The notes: generated by a model from the letters alone, not told the origin. A stretch of 18,539 bases of DNA from Dokdonella_A sp014338185 (GCA_030263295.1 SZOS01000054.1:1-18539), one strand, 5' to 3'; shown: positions 7,157 to 15,760, counted from the first letter of the stretch. Translations and numbers: made by a program.

Positions 7157-8101
7157 TCAGCGCACGGGTGTGGTGTCGAGCAGCCCCTGGGCGAGGCGCG
7201 AACGATCGGCGGCGACGTTGAGGTTGGGCACGAGCCGGTGCGCGGCGACGAAGGCGAACACCGCCTGCACGTCCTCGGGCAGGCAGTGGCCGCGGCCGTC
7301 GACGAGCGCATGGGCACGCGCAGCCGCCAGCAACGCCAGCCCCGCGCGCGGCGACAGGCCGATGCGGATCGCGGGGTGGTTGCGGCTCGCCGCAAGCAGG
7401 GCCTGCACGTATTCGAGCAGGGCCGGGCTGGCCAGCACGGCGGTGGCGGCGCGGCGCAGTTCGAGGATCTGCGCCGCGCCCAGGCACGGCTGGAGCGTGG
7501 CCACGAGGCTGCGCCGGTCGATGCCGGCGAGCATCGCCTGCTCGGCGTCGCGGTCGGGATAACCCAGGCTCATGCGCAGCATGAAGCGGTCGAGCTGCGA
7601 ATCAGGCAGCGGCCAGGTGCCGGTGAGGTCGAGCGGATTCTGGGTCGCGACCACGAAGAACGGCGCTTCCAGCGCATGGGTCACGCCATCGACCGTGGCC
7701 TGGCCCTCGGCCATCGCCTCCAGCAGCGCGCTCTGCGTGCGCGGCATCGCGCGGTTGATCTCGTCGGCCAGCAGCAGTTGGGTGAACAGCGGCCCGCGGT
7801 GGAACTCGAAGCGCTTGCTGTCGCGCTCGTAGATGCCCACGCCGATGATGTCGGCCGGCAGCAGGTCGGAGGTGAACTGGATGCGTTGGAAGCTCAGGCC
7901 CAGCGTGGCCGCGAGCGCATGCGCGAGCGTGGTCTTGCCCACCCCGGGGATGTCCTCGATCAGCAGGTGGCCGCCCGCGAGCAGGCACACGAACGCGAGC
8001 CTGACCTCGCGCGGCTTGCCCAGCACCACCTGGTTGACCTGGGCGAGCGCGCGCGCGAGGGCTGCGTGCAGGGCGGGGGCGAGGCTGGCTTGATCGTTCA
8101 T
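7157..8101 (-). CDS. MoxR family AAA+ ATPase
   Basis: MoxR proteins are cytoplasmic AAA+ chaperones that are thought to remodel or activate partner complexes, often with vWA or DUF58 proteins. The product from ATG 8101 is 314 aa, close to the family norm. Motifs are Walker A EDIPGVGKTTLA (49-60), the MoxR segment RIQFTSDLLPADIIGV (73-88), Walker B LLADEINRA (110-118), sensor 1 ATQNP (152-156) and LPDSQLDRFMLRMSLGYPD with the arginine finger. The frame is open further upstream to 8320, but that part is Arg-rich, has no homology and runs into the divergent gene, so MNDQASLAP is taken as the start. It is the first gene of the moxR-DUF58-tgpA-slp operon. Confidence 0.94.
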   Translation of the reverse strand: MNDQASLAPALHAALARALAQVNQVVLGKPREVRLAFVCLLAGGHLLIEDIPGVGKTTLAHALAATLGLSFQRIQFTSDLLPADIIGVGIYERDSKRFEFHRGPLFTQLLLADEINRAMPRTQSALLEAMAEGQATVDGVTHALEAPFFVVATQNPLDLTGTWPLPDSQLDRFMLRMSLGYPDRDAEQAMLAGIDRRSLVATLQPCLGAAQILELRRAATAVLASPALLEYVQALLAASRNHPAIRIGLSPRAGLALLAAARAHALVDGRGHCLPEDVQAVFAFVAAHRLVPNLNVAADRSRLAQGLLDTTPVR

Positions 8102-8294
8102 GGAGCGGTCAACGTGGCGGCTGCGACCGGCAGACAATACGGCATGCGCAGGATTCCTACACCCACGGCCGGCAGTGGCCGACTTGCCGCGCCCGCGCGC
8201 ATGCGGCACTCTGCGCCGCCGTCGTCGTCTGTCGCCACCGGTGACCGGCCCGACCCGCAAGCGCGCTCCGTCGCGCGCTGAGGATTGCCGTCGC
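8102..8294. promoter_or_regulatory. divergent intergenic region, moxR and Lol operons
   Basis: These 193 nt separate the two divergently read envelope operons and must hold the promoters for both unless more distant starts are used. The only AT-richer patch is around 8131-8140 (CAGACAATAC). It offers GACAAT on the + strand and TATTGT on the - strand as weak -10 candidates; neither has a good -35. A short palindrome CACCGGTG lies at 8236-8243 and could be an operator half, but nothing identifies a regulator. Confidence 0.35.
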
Positions 8295-9551
8295 ATGTTC
8301 CGCCCACTGGAAGTCTTCATCGGCCTGCGCTACACGCGTGCCAAGCGGCGCAACCACTTCATCTCGTTCATTTCGTTCGTGTCGATCCTCGGCATCGCGG
8401 TGGGCGTCACCGCGCTGATCACCGTGATCTCGGTGATGAACGGCTTCGATGGCGAACTCAAGCAGCGCATCCTCGGCATGGTCGCGCACGCCACCATCGA
8501 GGGCGTCGACAGCACCGTGCGGGACTGGCCCGGCGCGATCCGGGTCGCCGAGCGCAATGCGCACGTGATCGGCGCCGCGCCCTACGTCGAAGGCCAGGCC
8601 CTGATCCAGGGCGCGCGCTCCAGCGGCGCGCTCATACGCGGCATCGAGCCGGCGCTGGAGCAGAAGGTGTCCGACGTGGGCAGCCACATGGTCGCAGGCA
8701 AGCTCGCCGACCTCACCGAGGGTGGCTTCGGCATCGTGCTGGGCCAGGAACTGGCGCAGATGCTCGGCGTGGGCATCGGCGATGCGGTGGTGGTGTACAC
8801 GCCCACCTTCAGCGTGAGTCCGCTCGGCGCGCTGCCGCGCAGCAAGCGCATGCGCGTGGTCGGCATCTTCGCCGCCGGCATGCAGGAGTACGACTCGGGG
8901 CTTGCGCTCATGCAGATGCATGATGCGCAGGTGCTGTACCGGCTCGATGGCCCGACCGGCATCCGTCTCAAGCTCGACGACATGTTCCGCGCCTATGGCG
9001 TGGCGCGCGACATCGGCCGCGAACTGGCTGCCAACCTCGGCGGCAACTACTACCGCGTCACTGACTGGATGCAGGGCCACAGCAACTTCTTCAAGGCCGT
9101 CGCGATGGAGAAGAAGGTGATGTTCCTGATCCTGTCGCTCATCGTCGCGGTGGCCGCGTTCAATCTCGTCTCCACGCTGGTGATGCTGGTGCAGGACAAG
9201 CAGTCCGACATCGCGATCCTGCGCACGCTGGGGCAGAGCCCGCGCAGCGTGATGGCGACCTTCATGGTGCAGGGCATCCTGGTCGGCACGCTCGGCATCG
9301 CGCTGGGCGTGCTGTTCGGCGTGCTGCTCGCGCTCAACCTGTCGGCGATCGTGCAGTGGGTCGAGCAGACCTTCCACGTCACCTTCCTGTCGCCGGACGT
9401 GTACTACATCAGCGAACTGCCCAGCGACCTGCACTGGGGCGACGTGGCCTGGATCACGGCGACCGCGTTCGTGTTCTGCGCGCTGGCGACGCTGTATCCC
9501 GCGCGCCGCGCCGCGCGCACCCAACCCGCGGCGGCACTGCGCTATGAATAA
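8295..9551 (+). CDS. lipoprotein-releasing ABC transporter permease (LolC/LolE/LolF type)
   Basis: This is an inner-membrane permease of 418 aa that extracts outer-membrane lipoproteins from the inner membrane and hands them to LolA. It opens with PLEVFIGLRYTRAKR, the family signature. TM1 (about 22-48) contains FVSILGIAVGVTALITVISVMNGF, a periplasmic domain follows, and three C-terminal helices start near 273 (FLILSLIVAVAAFN) with DKQSDIAILRTLG between. The end, RAARTQPAAALRYE, is also conserved. A loop with SPLGALPRSKRM matches the position of the LolC hook region. GAGG at 8280-8283 is a possible ribosome site. Only one permease gene is present beside lolD, suggesting a homodimeric LolF-like system. 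The LolC, LolE or LolF name cannot be settled from this window alone. Confidence 0.93.
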   Translation: MFRPLEVFIGLRYTRAKRRNHFISFISFVSILGIAVGVTALITVISVMNGFDGELKQRILGMVAHATIEGVDSTVRDWPGAIRVAERNAHVIGAAPYVEGQALIQGARSSGALIRGIEPALEQKVSDVGSHMVAGKLADLTEGGFGIVLGQELAQMLGVGIGDAVVVYTPTFSVSPLGALPRSKRMRVVGIFAAGMQEYDSGLALMQMHDAQVLYRLDGPTGIRLKLDDMFRAYGVARDIGRELAANLGGNYYRVTDWMQGHSNFFKAVAMEKKVMFLILSLIVAVAAFNLVSTLVMLVQDKQSDIAILRTLGQSPRSVMATFMVQGILVGTLGIALGVLFGVLLALNLSAIVQWVEQTFHVTFLSPDVYYISELPSDLHWGDVAWITATAFVFCALATLYPARRAARTQPAAALRYE

Positions 9552-10332
9552 GTCCACGACGGCCAGCGAAGCGGCTTCCGGCGCGGCGCACGCTGGAGCG
9601 GCGGCCATGACCGCGGCAGCCGCGACCGCGTCCGCGTCCAACGCCATCGTGCTGCAGGCGCAGGGCGTGGCCAAGACCTACGAGGAAGGCCCGCTGCGCA
9701 CCGAGGTGCTGCGCGCGGTGGACCTCACGGTCACGCGTGGCGCCAGCGTCGCCATCATCGGCGCCTCGGGCTCGGGCAAGAGCACGCTGCTGCACATCCT
9801 GGGCGGACTGGACACCCCCAGCGCGGGCGAGGTCACGGTCGATGGCCAGCTCATGTCACGCCTGTCCGACCGCGCGCGCGGCCAGCTGCGCAATCGCGCA
9901 CTCGGCTTCGTCTACCAGTTCCACCACCTGCTGCCCGAGTTCAGCGCGCTCGAGAACGTGTGCATGCCGCTGCTCATCCGCGGCTGCGCGATCGGCGAGG
10001 CACGCGAGCGCGCGGGCACGCTGCTCGAACGCGTGGGGCTGGGCGCGCGGCTCGAACACAAGCCCGGTGAGCTCTCGGGTGGCGAACGCCAGCGCTGCGC
10101 GGTGGCGCGCGCGCTGGTGACGCGCCCGGCCTGCCTGCTCGGCGACGAGCCCACCGGCAACCTCGACGAGCACAATGCCACTCAGGTGTACGAGCTCATG
10201 CTCGAACTCAACCGCGAGATCGGCACCGCGCTCGTGCTGGTCACGCATGACCCGCGCCTGGCTGCGCGCGCCGATCGGGTGGTGGAACTGCGCGGCGGCG
10301 CCTTGCACGCGGTAGCGCGCCCCGGCGGCTGA
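9544..10332 (+). CDS. lolD: lipoprotein-releasing ABC transporter ATP-binding protein LolD
   Basis: LolD is the cytoplasmic ATPase that powers lipoprotein release by the adjacent permease. Motifs are Walker A GASGSGKST (73-81), the LolD-specific Lol motif YQFHHLLPEFSALENVCMPL (124-143), signature LSGGERQR (177-184), Walker B LLGDEPTGNLD (198-208) and the H-loop VTHD (233-236). At 262 aa it is about 30 residues longer than E. coli LolD (233 aa). The extra residues are an Ala/Ser/Thr-rich N-terminus. ATG 9544 overlaps the permease stop by 8 nt and fits coupling, but M22 (ATG 9607) is an alternative start that would give a more usual length. Confidence 0.95.
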   Translation: MNKSTTASEAASGAAHAGAAAMTAAAATASASNAIVLQAQGVAKTYEEGPLRTEVLRAVDLTVTRGASVAIIGASGSGKSTLLHILGGLDTPSAGEVTVDGQLMSRLSDRARGQLRNRALGFVYQFHHLLPEFSALENVCMPLLIRGCAIGEARERAGTLLERVGLGARLEHKPGELSGGERQRCAVARALVTRPACLLGDEPTGNLDEHNATQVYELMLELNREIGTALVLVTHDPRLAARADRVVELRGGALHAVARPGG

Positions 10333-10341
10333 GCGTTCGCC

Positions 10342-12678
10342 ATGGGCAGGATGCCACCGGCCACCCCGCGCGCAGTGCCGCTGCTCGGTGTCGTGGGCGC
10401 GCTGGCGATGCTGCTGGGCGTGCTCACGGTGCATGCCTGGCCGCGTCTGCCGCCACGCTGGCTCGATCTGACGCTGTTGTTGGCGGCGCTGCCGCTGCTG
10501 TGGTTGCCGCGGGCGCGCGTGCTGGGCCTGTGCCTGCTCGGTCTTGGCTGGTGCGCGCTGCGCGCGGACATCGCCATGCAGGCGCGCCTGCCGCGTGCCG
10601 ACGACGGGCGCGATTTCATCGTCACGGGGCAGGTCGAGGGACTGCCGCGTCGGCGCGAGGATGCCACGCGCTTCGTGCTGCGCGTCGAGAGCGCCGAACG
10701 GGCCGACGCGCGCCAGCCGCTGCGCGGCCTGCTGCGGCTTTCATGGTACGACGCGGCGCCCGCCGAACTGGCGGCATGCAGCCGCTGGCGCCTGCGGCTG
10801 CGCCTCAAGCGCCCGCGCGGGCTGGTCAATCCGGGCGGCCATGACAGCGAACGCCAGGCGCTGGAACGCGGCATCGTTGCGGTCGGCTACGTGCGCGAGG
10901 ATCCGGCCAATGCCTGGCTGGGCCAGCGCGCGTGGTGCGTGGACGGGCTGCGCGAGCGCCTGTCGGCCGACATCGCCGCGCGCGTGCCCGATCCTCACGA
11001 CGCGGCGCTGCTGCAGGCGTTCGCGATCGGCGACACGCGCGGGCTCGACGAGGACGACTGGCAGGTCGCACGCATCAACGGCATCCCGCACCTGATCGCG
11101 ATCTCGGGCTTCCATGTCGGCGTTGCCGGGTTGTTCGGCGCGGCGCTGGCGTGGCTGGCGTGGCTGGTCTGGCCTCGGCTGGGACTGCGCATCGTGTTCG
11201 CGCAGGCGCAGGCGCTCGCGGTGCTGCTCAGCGCGAGCGCCTACGGCATTCTCGCCGGTGGCAGCCTGCCGACCGTGCGCACGCTGCTCATGATCGGCGT
11301 ATTCGCACTCACGCGGCTGCTGCGTCGCAATGCAAGCGGTCCGCACACGCTTGCGCTCGCGCTGCTCGCGATCCTCGTGGTCGACCCGCTGGCCACGCTC
11401 GCGCCGGGCTTCTGGCTGTCCTTCGTCGGTGTCGCCTTCCTCATGCTCTGCCTCGTGCGCGGGCCGCGTTCGCTGCGCGGCTTCCTGCACGAACTGTCGG
11501 CCGGCCAGCTGGTGATGACCATCGCCCTGCTGCCGCTGGGTATCTGGTTCTTCGGCGAGGCTTCGCTGGTGGGCGCGTTCTCCAACCTGGTCGCGGTGCC
11601 ACTGGTGAGCTTCGTGATCGTGCCGCTGTGCCTGCTCGCCACGCTCGCGCTGCTGCTGGTGCCCGCGCTGGCCACTGCGCCGCTGCTGCCCGCGGCGTGG
11701 ATCGCGCACCAGCAATGGCGCCTGCTCGAATGGGCCGCGACCTGGCCGGGCGCGCACGGCTACCTGCCCGAACCCTCGCCGCTGGCGCTGCTGCTGGCGA
11801 TGCTCGGCGCCGCTTGGTTGCTGCTGCCACGCGGCGTGCCGGCGCGCCTGCTCGGCGCGGCGCTGTTCCTGCCGCTGCTGCTGCCGCGGCCGGGCGCGCC
11901 GGCCGCCGGCGCGTTCGAGGCGGTGGTGCTCGACGTCGGCCAGGGCCTGGCGGTGATCGTGCGCACGCAGCGGCACACACTGGTCTACGACACCGGTGCG
12001 CGCTATCGGTCGGGCTTCGACCTGGGCGCGGCCGCGGTGCTGCCGAGCCTGCGTGCGCTCGGGGTGCGACAGCTCGACCTGCTCGTGCTCAGCCACGGCG
12101 ACAACGACCATGTCGGTGGCGCCGGGTCGCTGGTGCACGGCCTGCCGCCAGGGCGCGTGCTCGCGGGCGAGCCCATGCGTGGCGAGGTTCGCGCCGAGGC
12201 CTGCCTGGCGGGGCAGGGCTGGGACTGGGACGGCGTGCAGTTCCGCATGCTCGGACCCCCTGCCACTGGCGAGCGCGCATTGCGCGGCAACGACCGCTCC
12301 TGCGTGCTGCTCGTGGCCACGCCCGGTGGGCGCCTGCTGCTGCCTGGTGATATCGGCGCACGCGCGGAAGCCCCACTGGCGCCGGCCCTCGCCGGCGGGC
12401 CGCCGCTCGCGCTGGTGGTGCCGCATCACGGCAGCGCGGGTTCATCGAGTGCACCGTTCCTGGCCGCGGCCGCGCCGCAACTGGCGCTGGTATCGGCCGG
12501 TTGGCGCAACCGCTTCGGCCATCCGGCGCCGCGCACGCTCGCGCGCTACGCGGCGGCAGGCAGCGCACTCGCGAGCACCGCACAGGACGGCGCGCTCACG
12601 CTCGCGGTGGCCGCCGATGCGGCGCCGGCGCTGGTTGGCCGCGAGCGGGACCGGCGCCGCCGCTACTGGCGCGAGTAG
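10342..12678 (+). CDS. comEC: DNA internalization-related competence protein ComEC/Rec2
   Basis: ComEC is the inner-membrane channel through which single-stranded DNA enters during natural transformation. The 778-residue product has the standard architecture. An N-terminal membrane segment and DUF4131-like OB domain come first (about 1-200). The competence membrane domain follows, with HLIAISGFHVGVAGLFG near 250-265, GILAGGSLPTVRTLLM and several more helices. A C-terminal metallo-beta-lactamase-like domain ends the protein. The last carries VVLDVGQGLAVIVRT, LSHGDNDHVGG near 581-591 and VPHHGS, so the likely nuclease residues are retained. The gene starts 9 nt after lolD. The Lol-comEC-exbBD-msbA-lpxK order recalls Xanthomonadales. 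Whether the strain is competent depends on other genes outside this window. Confidence 0.95.
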   Translation: MGRMPPATPRAVPLLGVVGALAMLLGVLTVHAWPRLPPRWLDLTLLLAALPLLWLPRARVLGLCLLGLGWCALRADIAMQARLPRADDGRDFIVTGQVEGLPRRREDATRFVLRVESAERADARQPLRGLLRLSWYDAAPAELAACSRWRLRLRLKRPRGLVNPGGHDSERQALERGIVAVGYVREDPANAWLGQRAWCVDGLRERLSADIAARVPDPHDAALLQAFAIGDTRGLDEDDWQVARINGIPHLIAISGFHVGVAGLFGAALAWLAWLVWPRLGLRIVFAQAQALAVLLSASAYGILAGGSLPTVRTLLMIGVFALTRLLRRNASGPHTLALALLAILVVDPLATLAPGFWLSFVGVAFLMLCLVRGPRSLRGFLHELSAGQLVMTIALLPLGIWFFGEASLVGAFSNLVAVPLVSFVIVPLCLLATLALLLVPALATAPLLPAAWIAHQQWRLLEWAATWPGAHGYLPEPSPLALLLAMLGAAWLLLPRGVPARLLGAALFLPLLLPRPGAPAAGAFEAVVLDVGQGLAVIVRTQRHTLVYDTGARYRSGFDLGAAAVLPSLRALGVRQLDLLVLSHGDNDHVGGAGSLVHGLPPGRVLAGEPMRGEVRAEACLAGQGWDWDGVQFRMLGPPATGERALRGNDRSCVLLVATPGGRLLLPGDIGARAEAPLAPALAGGPPLALVVPHHGSAGSSSAPFLAAAAPQLALVSAGWRNRFGHPAPRTLARYAAAGSALASTAQDGALTLAVAADAAPALVGRERDRRRRYWRE

Positions 12679-12727
12679 GTTCGGCTGCGTGGCACGGGCA
12701 CGGGACTGCGGAAGGGATCGATCACGC

Positions 12728-12736
12728 TGGTATGAT
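12728..12736 (+). promoter_or_regulatory. extended -10 promoter candidate for exbB-exbD-msbA-lpxK
   Basis: TGG-TATGAT is a TGn extended -10 with a 5/6 hexamer, 59 nt upstream of the exbB GTG, within the 117-nt gap after comEC. No strong -35 is present. If real, it separates expression of the essential lipid A export genes from comEC. Motif evidence only. Confidence 0.45.
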
Positions 12737-12795
12737 CGGCGCGGTCGCGCTGCCGGTGGTGGCGCGGCGCCCCCTCGATTGGACAAGGGTGTGGT

Positions 12796-13479
12796 GTGCT
12801 CGAACTCCTGATTGCCGGCGGCTGGGCCATGCTGCCGATCCTGTTCTGCTCGGCGATCGCACTCGCGATCATCCTTGAGCGTTTCTGGACCCTGCGCCGC
12901 AAGGCGATCGTGCCGAGCGGGCTCGGCGACGAAGTGCGCCAGTGGGCGCGCTCGCGTTCGCTCGACCCCGGCCATCTGCAGGCGCTGCGCTCCAACTCGC
13001 CGCTGGGCGAGCTGCTGGCCGCGGCGCTGACCGTGCGCCATCGCCCGCGCGAGGTCATCAAGGAACGCATCGAGGACACCGGCCGCCACGTGGTGCACCG
13101 GCTCGAGCGCTTCCTCAACACGCTGGGCACGATCGCGCTGGTGTCGCCGCTGCTGGGCCTGCTGGGCACCGTGTTCGGCCTCATCCGCATGTTCCTCGCG
13201 GTGATGGTCAGTGGCGTGGGCGACCCGATGAAAATGGCCGGCGGCATTGGCGAGGCGCTGGTGTGCACCGCCGCGGGCCTGTGCGTGGCGATTCCCGCCT
13301 ACGCATTCCACCGCTACTTTCGTGGCCGCGTGCAGGACCTCGTGGTCGAGATGGAGCGGCAGGTGTTCCTGCTCACCGACGAGCTCACCACGGCCAGTGA
13401 AACCGCGGGTGCCGCCGCGGTCGCCGCGCCTGCCACCCGCGTCGCGCCGCGTGCCGCCGCCGCCGCGGCCAAGGCCTGA
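12796..13479 (+). CDS. exbB: ExbB/TolQ family proton-channel (MotA-like) protein
   Basis: This is an inner-membrane motor subunit that uses the proton gradient with an ExbD/TolR partner. The 227-residue protein has the expected three membrane segments: about 8-27, 107-138 (LGTIALVSPLLGLLGTVFGL) and 145-172 (GGIGEALVCTAAGLCVAIPAYAFHRYF). The conserved channel threonines of the family lie in LLGTVFGL and ALVCTAAGL. The tail is Ala-rich. Translation begins at GTG 12796, with AAGGG (12785-12789) six bases upstream; no in-frame ATG precedes the conserved start. exbD follows after 8 nt. No TonB or TolA gene is nearby, so the partner energised by this motor is unknown. Confidence 0.92.
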   Translation: MLELLIAGGWAMLPILFCSAIALAIILERFWTLRRKAIVPSGLGDEVRQWARSRSLDPGHLQALRSNSPLGELLAAALTVRHRPREVIKERIEDTGRHVVHRLERFLNTLGTIALVSPLLGLLGTVFGLIRMFLAVMVSGVGDPMKMAGGIGEALVCTAAGLCVAIPAYAFHRYFRGRVQDLVVEMERQVFLLTDELTTASETAGAAAVAAPATRVAPRAAAAAAKA

Positions 13480-13487
13480 GGCTGCGC

Positions 13488-13919
13488 ATGCGCATCGGCG
13501 CCGGGCGTCGCGAGGACGATTTCGAGATCAACGTGATCTCGCTCATCGACGTGCTGCTGACGCTGCTCATGTTCTTCGTGCTGACCACCACCTTCGTGCA
13601 GCACTCGCGCATGCAGGTGACGCTGCCGCAGGCCGACACGCACGACGCGCAGGCCGCGCGCGACCCGTTCGTGCTGCTCATCGACCGTGACGGGCGCTAC
13701 TACATCGACAGCAACGAGGTGCTCAATCCCGGGCTGGATTCACTCAAGGAGAGCATCGAACGCTTCGGCGGCGACAATCGCGCCCGCCCCGTGATCCTGC
13801 GCGCCGACGCGCTCACGCCGCACCAGGCGGTGGTGACGGCGATGGATGCGCTCGCGCAGCTCGGCTTCACGCACCTGTCGATCGCGACCACCCAGACGCC
13901 AACCACGGCGGGGCCGTGA
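13488..13919 (+). CDS. exbD: ExbD/TolR family biopolymer transport protein
   Basis: This partner of the upstream ExbB is a single-span protein whose membrane aspartate is needed for proton flow. The 143-residue product has the canonical FEINVISLIDVLLTLLMFFV start with the catalytic Asp21. A short periplasmic domain follows, including VTLPQAD, DGRYYIDSNEVL and PVILRADALTPHQAVV. The last part, GFTHLSIATTQT, matches the final strand of the family. The stop overlaps the GTG start of msbA (GTGA, 13916-13919), so the motor pair is translated together with the lipid A flippase. ExbD and TolR cannot be separated with confidence from sequence alone. Confidence 0.93.
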   Translation: MRIGAGRREDDFEINVISLIDVLLTLLMFFVLTTTFVQHSRMQVTLPQADTHDAQAARDPFVLLIDRDGRYYIDSNEVLNPGLDSLKESIERFGGDNRARPVILRADALTPHQAVVTAMDALAQLGFTHLSIATTQTPTTAGP

Positions 13920-15691
13920 GCGGGCCGCGCGCCGGCGGCAAATCGGCGCTCGCGCTGTACACGCGGCTGCTCGGCTACGCGCGCCGTTACTGGCTGCTCG
14001 CGTCGCTGGTGGTGCTGGCGATGGTCGTCGATGCCGCATGCATGGGCCTGTTCGCGCAATCGATCAAGCCGCTGCTCGACGACCTGTTCGTGACGCGCGA
14101 TGCGCACACGATCTTCTGGATGCCGTTCGCGATCGTGACGATCTTCCTCGTGCGCAGCATCGCGGTGTACGTGACCGACTACGGCACCGCCTACATCGGC
14201 CGTGGCGTGGTGCAGCAACTGCGCCAGCAGGTGTTCGACCAATACCTGCGCCTGCCCAGCGAATTCTTCGCCAGCGAACCCTCGGGCCACCAGATCGCGC
14301 GCGTGACCTATACCGCCGAGCAGGTCGCGCAGGCGTCGACGGAGTCGCTCAAGATCGCGGTGGTCGATGGTCTGAGCGTGGTGTTCTACGTACTGGTCAT
14401 GCTCAATTCGAGCGTGCAGCTCACGCTCGCGCTGTTGGTGATGGTGCCGCTGGTGGGTACCCTGGTCGTGTATGTCGGGCGCCGTTACCGCCGCATCAGT
14501 CGCCGCATCCAGGCCTCGATGGGTACGGTCAGCGGCGTGGTCGAGGAGTCGGTGGCGGCGCAGCGCGAGGTCAAGGTGTATGGCGGCCAGGCCTACGAGT
14601 CGGCACGCTTCAACACCGTGTCGGAGCAGACCCGTGTGCTCGGGGTCAAGGTGGCGGCCACCAACGGGTTGGCCAGTTCGCTGATCCAGCTCATCGCCGC
14701 GATCTCGCTCGCGCTCATCGTGTTCTTCGCCACGCGCCCCAGCATGCTCGGCACGCTCACACCCGGTGCCTTTACCGCGCTCATCATGGCGATGGGCGGC
14801 ATCCTGCCCTCGCTCAAGCGCCTGACCACGGTGCAGGCCAACCTGCAGCGCGGGCTGGCCGCGGCCGACGAGATCTTCGCGCTGGTCGACCGCGCCCCCG
14901 AGCGCGACGAGGGTCGCATCGAACTCGAGCGTTGCCGCGGCGACCTCGCGCTGCGCGGCGTGGGCATGCGTTACCCGGGCGCCGCCACCACCGCCTTGCA
15001 CGAGGTGAGCTTCGACTGCCCGCACGGCAGCGTCACCGCTCTGGTGGGCCGCTCGGGCAGCGGCAAGTCGACGCTGGCGAGCCTGATTCCGCGCTTCCAC
15101 GAGCCGAGCAGCGGCCTGATCCTGCTCGATGGGGTGCCGTTGGCGCAGTACACGCTGGCCAGCCTGCGCCGACAGATCGCGTGGGTCGGGCAGGGCATCA
15201 CGCTGTTCGACACCACGATCGCGGGCAACATCGCCTATGGCGCACTGGCGGGCGCGAGCGAGGCCGACATCATCGCGGCGGCCGAGGCGGCCAATGCGAT
15301 GGAGTTCATCCGTGACCTGCCACAGGGCATCCACAGCCGCGTCGGCGAAGGTGGCGCGCTGCTGTCGGGTGGCCAGCGCCAGCGCATCGCGATCGCGCGC
15401 GCGCTGCTCAAGAACGCGCCGATCCTGATCCTCGACGAGGCCACCAGCGCGCTCGACACCCAATCCGAGCGGCTCATCCAGGACGCGCTGCAGCGCCTCA
15501 TGCGCGACCGTACCACTCTGGTGATCGCGCATCGCCTGTCCACGGTCGAACATGCCGATCGCATCGTCGTGCTCGATGGCGGGCGCGTGGTGGAGCAGGG
15601 CGGTCACCACGAGTTGCTCGCGCGCGAAGGCCATTACGCCGCGCTGCATCGCCTGCAACTGCGCGACGATGCCGCCGCCACGCCGGACTGA
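13916..15691 (+). CDS. msbA: lipid A export ABC transporter MsbA
   Basis: MsbA flips core-lipid A and phospholipids from the inner to the outer leaflet of the inner membrane. The 591-residue half-transporter has an N-terminal six-helix exporter domain (about 20-320) and a C-terminal nucleotide-binding domain. The latter shows Walker A GRSGSGKST (378-386), signature LSGGQRQRIAIARALL (from about 483), Walker B ILILDEATSALD (about 502-513) and H-loop IAHRLST (about 537). The exporter contains the MsbA-like VSGVVEESVAAQREVKVYGG segment. Length is close to E. coli MsbA (582 aa). The GTG start overlaps exbD. lpxK is the next gene, the usual pairing for lipid A assembly and export. Confidence 0.95.
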   Translation: MSGPRAGGKSALALYTRLLGYARRYWLLASLVVLAMVVDAACMGLFAQSIKPLLDDLFVTRDAHTIFWMPFAIVTIFLVRSIAVYVTDYGTAYIGRGVVQQLRQQVFDQYLRLPSEFFASEPSGHQIARVTYTAEQVAQASTESLKIAVVDGLSVVFYVLVMLNSSVQLTLALLVMVPLVGTLVVYVGRRYRRISRRIQASMGTVSGVVEESVAAQREVKVYGGQAYESARFNTVSEQTRVLGVKVAATNGLASSLIQLIAAISLALIVFFATRPSMLGTLTPGAFTALIMAMGGILPSLKRLTTVQANLQRGLAAADEIFALVDRAPERDEGRIELERCRGDLALRGVGMRYPGAATTALHEVSFDCPHGSVTALVGRSGSGKSTLASLIPRFHEPSSGLILLDGVPLAQYTLASLRRQIAWVGQGITLFDTTIAGNIAYGALAGASEADIIAAAEAANAMEFIRDLPQGIHSRVGEGGALLSGGQRQRIAIARALLKNAPILILDEATSALDTQSERLIQDALQRLMRDRTTLVIAHRLSTVEHADRIVVLDGGRVVEQGGHHELLAREGHYAALHRLQLRDDAAATPD

Positions 15692-15760
15692 AGCCATGGC
15701 CGTTGCACATGGGCAACCGACCGGATACGCCGCGGCAGCCCCGGCGGGAGCGTGCGAGCG

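Noticed and set aside
5897..8281. A stop-free frame of about 794 codons on the + strand, antisense to tgpA, DUF58 and moxR
   Set aside because: It mirrors three clear genes with strong motifs and tight operon spacing. The product is low-complexity and unlike any known family.
10741..12429. A 562-codon open frame antisense to comEC
   Set aside because: ComEC motifs on the + strand are clear across the same interval; the antisense frame is Gln/Arg/His-rich and reflects GC-biased third positions.
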